Origin: an uncultured Prevotella sp.
GTDB taxonomy: Bacteria; Bacteroidota; Bacteroidia; Bacteroidales; Bacteroidaceae
DNA: 64,000 nucleotides
Direction of reading: 5' to 3'
Assembly: GCA_900547005.1 (NCBI GenBank)
Contig: URER01000007.1
Coordinates: 1 to 64,000 of the forward strand
The translations under genes and the position numbers were made by a program. Each line of letters starts with the position of its first letter. Within the stretch, counting starts at the first letter, position 1. Shown here in pieces: positions 61,399-64,000 of this stretch. The notes beneath the pieces are model-generated. The model made no database searches and was not told the origin of the DNA. It saw only the letters and a program-made list of their open reading frames with translations.

Positions 61399-61441
61399 AC
61401 TATTGTCTGAACTCCTGCACTCCCGTCTACAGTCTCCTTAA
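61399..61441 (+). repeat. short dispersed repeat TTGTCTGAAC...CTCC, copy 3
   Basis: CTATTGTCTGAACTCCTGCA followed by CTCCCGTCTACAGTCTCCTTA closely matches 27499-27539 and, in reverse, 14031-14071. Confidence 0.6.
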
Positions 61442-61465
61442 ATAAGAAACTATAATAATAAAAAT

Positions 61466-62359
61466 ATGAGAAATAAATATTTATTCGCTGTCGCGGCTCT
61501 GTCATTGGTCGCTTGCGGCGAGAAAGAGAAATCGTTCGACGCTTCGGGAATCTTTGAAACCACCGAGACCGTAGTGTCGGCGAAAGCATCGGGCGAGATA
61601 ATGTCGCTTGCGGTAGAGGAGGGTAGTGCCGTTACCGCTGGCGAAGAGTTGGGATATATTGACATGGAACAGTTGCGTTTGCAGAAACAACAACTGCGTT
61701 CCACACGTCAGGCAACCGGCAGCCGCAAGCTCGACAACGCCCGTCAGGTGGCTTCCCTGCGCCAGCAGATAGCCAATCTGGAACGTGAACGCGCCCGCTT
61801 CGAGAGCCTTCTGCGTGATGGAGCGGCCACTCGCAAGCAGGTGGATGACATAGGTTATCAGATAAGTGTGCTGCAAAAGCAGATTGATGCGGCTTCAGAG
61901 CAGGTTACGACATCCAATGAAAGCCTCGAGAAGCAAAGCGAAGGCATAGATGCACAAATCGGACAGGTGGACGACCGTATGCGGAACGCACTCATCGTAA
62001 GTCCCGTTTCAGGCACCGTTCTCGTGAAATATGCCGAGAAAGGAGAGTTCGCCACGCCCGGAAAACCGTTGTTTAAGGTTGCCGACATGAAGGACATGAA
62101 GCTCCGCGCATATATTTCTGCCGACCAACTTACGTCGTTGCGCCTCGGACAGCAGGTCTCTGTATATGCCGACAGCGGCAAGGACGGACGGCGGAAGTAT
62201 TCCGGTAGGGTGACATGGATAAGCGACAAGGCGGAGTTTACGCCTAAAACTATCCAGACACGTGATGAGCGTTCCAACCTCGTATATGCAATAAAGATTT
62301 CCATTCGCAATGACGGACTCATCAAACGGGGTATGTATGGCGATGTAAACTTCAAGTAA
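61466..62359 (+). CDS. HlyD-family membrane-fusion/adaptor lipoprotein
   Basis: 297 residues with lipobox SLVACGEKEK. Lipoyl halves: TVVSAKASGEIMSLAVEEGS and NALIVSPVSGTVLVKYAEKG; between them a coiled coil (RQQIANLERERARFESLLRD). It links the ABC exporter to the TolC-type channel. Gene order TolC-HlyD-ABC-ABC is that of YbhG/YbhF-type exporters. Confidence 0.9.
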   Translation: MRNKYLFAVAALSLVACGEKEKSFDASGIFETTETVVSAKASGEIMSLAVEEGSAVTAGEELGYIDMEQLRLQKQQLRSTRQATGSRKLDNARQVASLRQQIANLERERARFESLLRDGAATRKQVDDIGYQISVLQKQIDAASEQVTTSNESLEKQSEGIDAQIGQVDDRMRNALIVSPVSGTVLVKYAEKGEFATPGKPLFKVADMKDMKLRAYISADQLTSLRLGQQVSVYADSGKDGRRKYSGRVTWISDKAEFTPKTIQTRDERSNLVYAIKISIRNDGLIKRGMYGDVNFK

Positions 62360-62373
62360 ACGATATTATAATA

Positions 62374-63303
62374 ATGTCAAAAGGCATGATAATAACGGCA
62401 AAAGACATAATGAAAGCCTACCGGCGCAATCGCGTGATGGCCTTGCGCAGCGTGTCGATGGATGTCAACGAAGGCGAAATCTTCGGTCTGATAGGTCCTG
62501 ACGGAGCCGGAAAAACGACGCTTTTCCGCATTCTTACCACGCTGATACGCCCTAACAGCGGCTCGGCAACGGTCGACGGACTTGACATTCGGCGTGATTA
62601 CCGGCGCATCCGCCGGCGCATCGGATATATGCCGGGGCGTTTCTCGCTCTATCAGGACCTCTCCATCGAGGAAAACCTACAGTTTTTCGCGTCTGTTTTC
62701 GGCACGACGATAAGCGAAAACTACGCCCTCGTGAAGGACATCTATTCGCAGATAGAACGCTTCAAAGACCGTAAGGCTGGCAAGCTGTCGGGCGGAATGA
62801 AGCAGAAACTGGCCCTTTCGTGTGCTCTTATCCATGCTCCGCGTGTGCTGTTCCTCGACGAACCCACCACGGGAGTGGACCCAGTGTCGCGCAAGGAGTT
62901 CTGGGAGATGCTCAAGAAGTTGCAGCGCGACCACGGCATAACCATCATTGCGTCGACTCCCTACATGGACGAGGCTATGCAATGCGACCGTATCGCCCTC
63001 ATGCAGAACGGCGAATTTCTCCGCACCGACACTCCGGCCGGCATCATCAGTGACTACCGCGGCACTCTGTGGAGCGTGAGCAGCAACCGTATGCACGCCC
63101 TTCTCGCCGACCTGCGCGCATGGAGGCACACTCTGTCGGTGTTCTCCTTCGGGCGCACTTACCATCTCTCCGTGGCCCCGGAAGCCAGCTTCAGCGACCT
63201 GAACGAGTATCTCTTGCGCCTCGGACACGCCGATATAGAGATTGAAGAGATACCCGCCGGCATCGAAGATTGCTTCATGGCGTTGGGAAAAGCCCCCCTC
63301 TAA
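62374..63303 (+). CDS. ABC exporter ATP-binding protein (first)
   Basis: 309 residues. Walker A GPDGAGKTT, Q-loop in IGYMPGRFSLYQDLS, signature LSGGMKQKLAL, Walker B RVLFLDEPTTGVDP, and the H-loop near ITIIASTPY. A C-terminal ~80-residue regulatory part follows, common in drug-type ABC-2 exporters. In the H-loop the usual His is Thr-Pro (ASTPYMDEA), as is frequent in this exporter group. Confidence 0.9.
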   Translation: MSKGMIITAKDIMKAYRRNRVMALRSVSMDVNEGEIFGLIGPDGAGKTTLFRILTTLIRPNSGSATVDGLDIRRDYRRIRRRIGYMPGRFSLYQDLSIEENLQFFASVFGTTISENYALVKDIYSQIERFKDRKAGKLSGGMKQKLALSCALIHAPRVLFLDEPTTGVDPVSRKEFWEMLKKLQRDHGITIIASTPYMDEAMQCDRIALMQNGEFLRTDTPAGIISDYRGTLWSVSSNRMHALLADLRAWRHTLSVFSFGRTYHLSVAPEASFSDLNEYLLRLGHADIEIEEIPAGIEDCFMALGKAPL

Positions 63304-63447
63304 TCCCCCCAAGGGGGGAGGAATGTAGCATTTTGAGGTAAGGAATAAGGGGTTAGCGGTAATAGAATAGCGTCATAAAGAATGTAACTCTCTAATTGAC
63401 CTTCTACAAGTTGGTTCTTCCCCCCTTGGGGGGATTGAGGGGGACTA
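63296..63447. repeat. long inverted repeat between the two ABC genes
   Basis: CCCCTCTAATCCCCCCAAGG followed by GGGGAGG at 63296-63325 pairs with CTTCCCCCCTTGGGGGGATT and GAGGGGG at 63417-63443, with about 90 bp between. The arms include the stop region of the first ABC gene. It may set the ratio of the two subunits. Confidence 0.75.
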
Positions 63448-63460
63448 ATATATAATAAAT

Positions 63461-64000
63461 ATGAAGAAAGACCATTTTGTGATAGAAGCAGAGGGACTGA
63501 CGAAGCGTTTCGGCGACTTTACTGCTGTGGACCACATATCGTTCAACGTGTGTGAAGGGGAGATTTTCGGATTCCTCGGAGCCAACGGCGCAGGCAAAAC
63601 AACTGCCATGCGTATGCTCTGCGGACTGTCGCAGCCGACGGGCGGACGTGCCCTCGTAGCAGGATATGACGTGGCTCGCCAGCACGAGAAAGTAAAAAAG
63701 AACATCGGCTACATGAGTCAGAAGTTCTCATTATACGATGACCTCACCGTGGCGGAGAACCTGAAGCTTTTCGGAGGCATATATGGCATGAGCCGGCGGC
63801 AGATAAAGAGCAAGACTGCAGAGGTGCTTTCTGAGCTCGAAATGCTTGGCGAGAGAAACGAACGGGTCGGTTCGCTGCCCTTAGGGTGGAAGCAAAAGCT
63901 CGCATTCTCGCTGTCTGTCTTCCACGAACCGAAGATAGTGTTCCTCGACGAGCCTACCGGTGGAGTCGATCCTGTTACCCGTCGCCGTTTCTGGGAGATG
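63461..64000 (+). CDS. ABC exporter ATP-binding protein (second), cut by window end
   Basis: 180 residues are visible. Walker A GANGAGKTT, Q-loop IGYMSQKFSLYDDLT, a modified signature LPLGWKQKLAF and Walker B IVFLDEPTGGVDP. It pairs with the first ATPase, either as separate subunits or as two halves of one exporter; the permease genes expected next lie beyond the window. Confidence 0.88.
   Translation, partial: MKKDHFVIEAEGLTKRFGDFTAVDHISFNVCEGEIFGFLGANGAGKTTAMRMLCGLSQPTGGRALVAGYDVARQHEKVKKNIGYMSQKFSLYDDLTVAENLKLFGGIYGMSRRQIKSKTAEVLSELEMLGERNERVGSLPLGWKQKLAFSLSVFHEPKIVFLDEPTGGVDPVTRRRFWEM

Overview
The window looks like chromosomal DNA of a Bacteroidales bacterium, most probably a Prevotella-like member of the Prevotellaceae. 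The grounds are: promoters of the Bacteroidetes type (TTTG, 19-20 nt, TAnnTTTG) in front of many genes; families largely confined to this phylum (DUF1599, DUF3098, DUF4840, GSCFA, GldH, PafA-type phosphatase, succinylornithine carbamoyltransferase, TonB-type barrel proteins); tRNA genes without encoded CCA; and the gene orders purH-mreB-mreC-mreD-mrdA-rodA and DUF1599-DoxX/MauE-tpiA-SPOR-folE. No phage, insertion sequence, integrase or CRISPR-Cas system was seen.

Layout. 1-2435: TonB-dependent-receptor-like barrel protein lacking its N-terminus. 2589-2662: tRNA-Met. 2804-4853: minus-strand operon of three secreted proteins, two of them tandem PEGA-type paralogues. 5015-5552: copy A of a dispersed intergenic repeat. 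5631-6749: AAA/DUF4143 ATPase. 7041-14001: stand-alone IMP cyclohydrolase followed by the complete rod-shape operon. 14155-18158: minus-strand operon metF-holB-ricT-gldH. 18233-19168: long inverted repeat, repeat copy B and an ATPase pseudogene remnant. 19322-24500: sugar transporter, manA, proA and a succinylornithine carbamoyltransferase. 25127-31403: tandem repeats, tRNA-Lys, the DUF1599-MauE-tpiA-SPOR-folE operon, a DUF4840 lipoprotein and exonuclease III. 31425-31985: repeat copy C. 32071-40606: CCA-adding enzyme, a three-gene RND efflux system and an LpxA-like acyltransferase. 40729-42789: minus strand, radical SAM enzyme, small membrane protein, and a secreted protein interrupted by an in-frame stop. 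42813-43490: a long structured leader and an array of short palindromes. 43712-48045: ftsX, DUF3098, uppP, truB, queA, folK. 48115-52802: rpsO, a small secreted protein, typA, a second palindrome array, luxS and mtnN. 52944-58918: YfhO-type membrane protein, PafA-type phosphatase, GSCFA protein, secreted protein. 59033-64000: AraC regulator divergent from a TolC/HlyD/ABC/ABC export operon cut off by the window end.

Most genes are housekeeping: envelope growth (mre/mrd/rod, uppP, ftsX), tRNA maturation (cca, truB, queA), folate and one-carbon metabolism (folE, folK, metF), arginine/proline synthesis (argF', proA) and methyl-cycle detoxification (mtnN, luxS). The unusual material lies between genes. 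A roughly 530-bp dispersed element is present three times with clear homology, a conserved core and a hairpin with variable stem sequence. There are two arrays of 22-23-nt short palindromes, a 66-bp tandem repeat, several long low-complexity inverted repeats, and two enzymes with small in-frame insertions resembling the intergenic low-complexity sequence. These are the best candidates for undescribed biology here.
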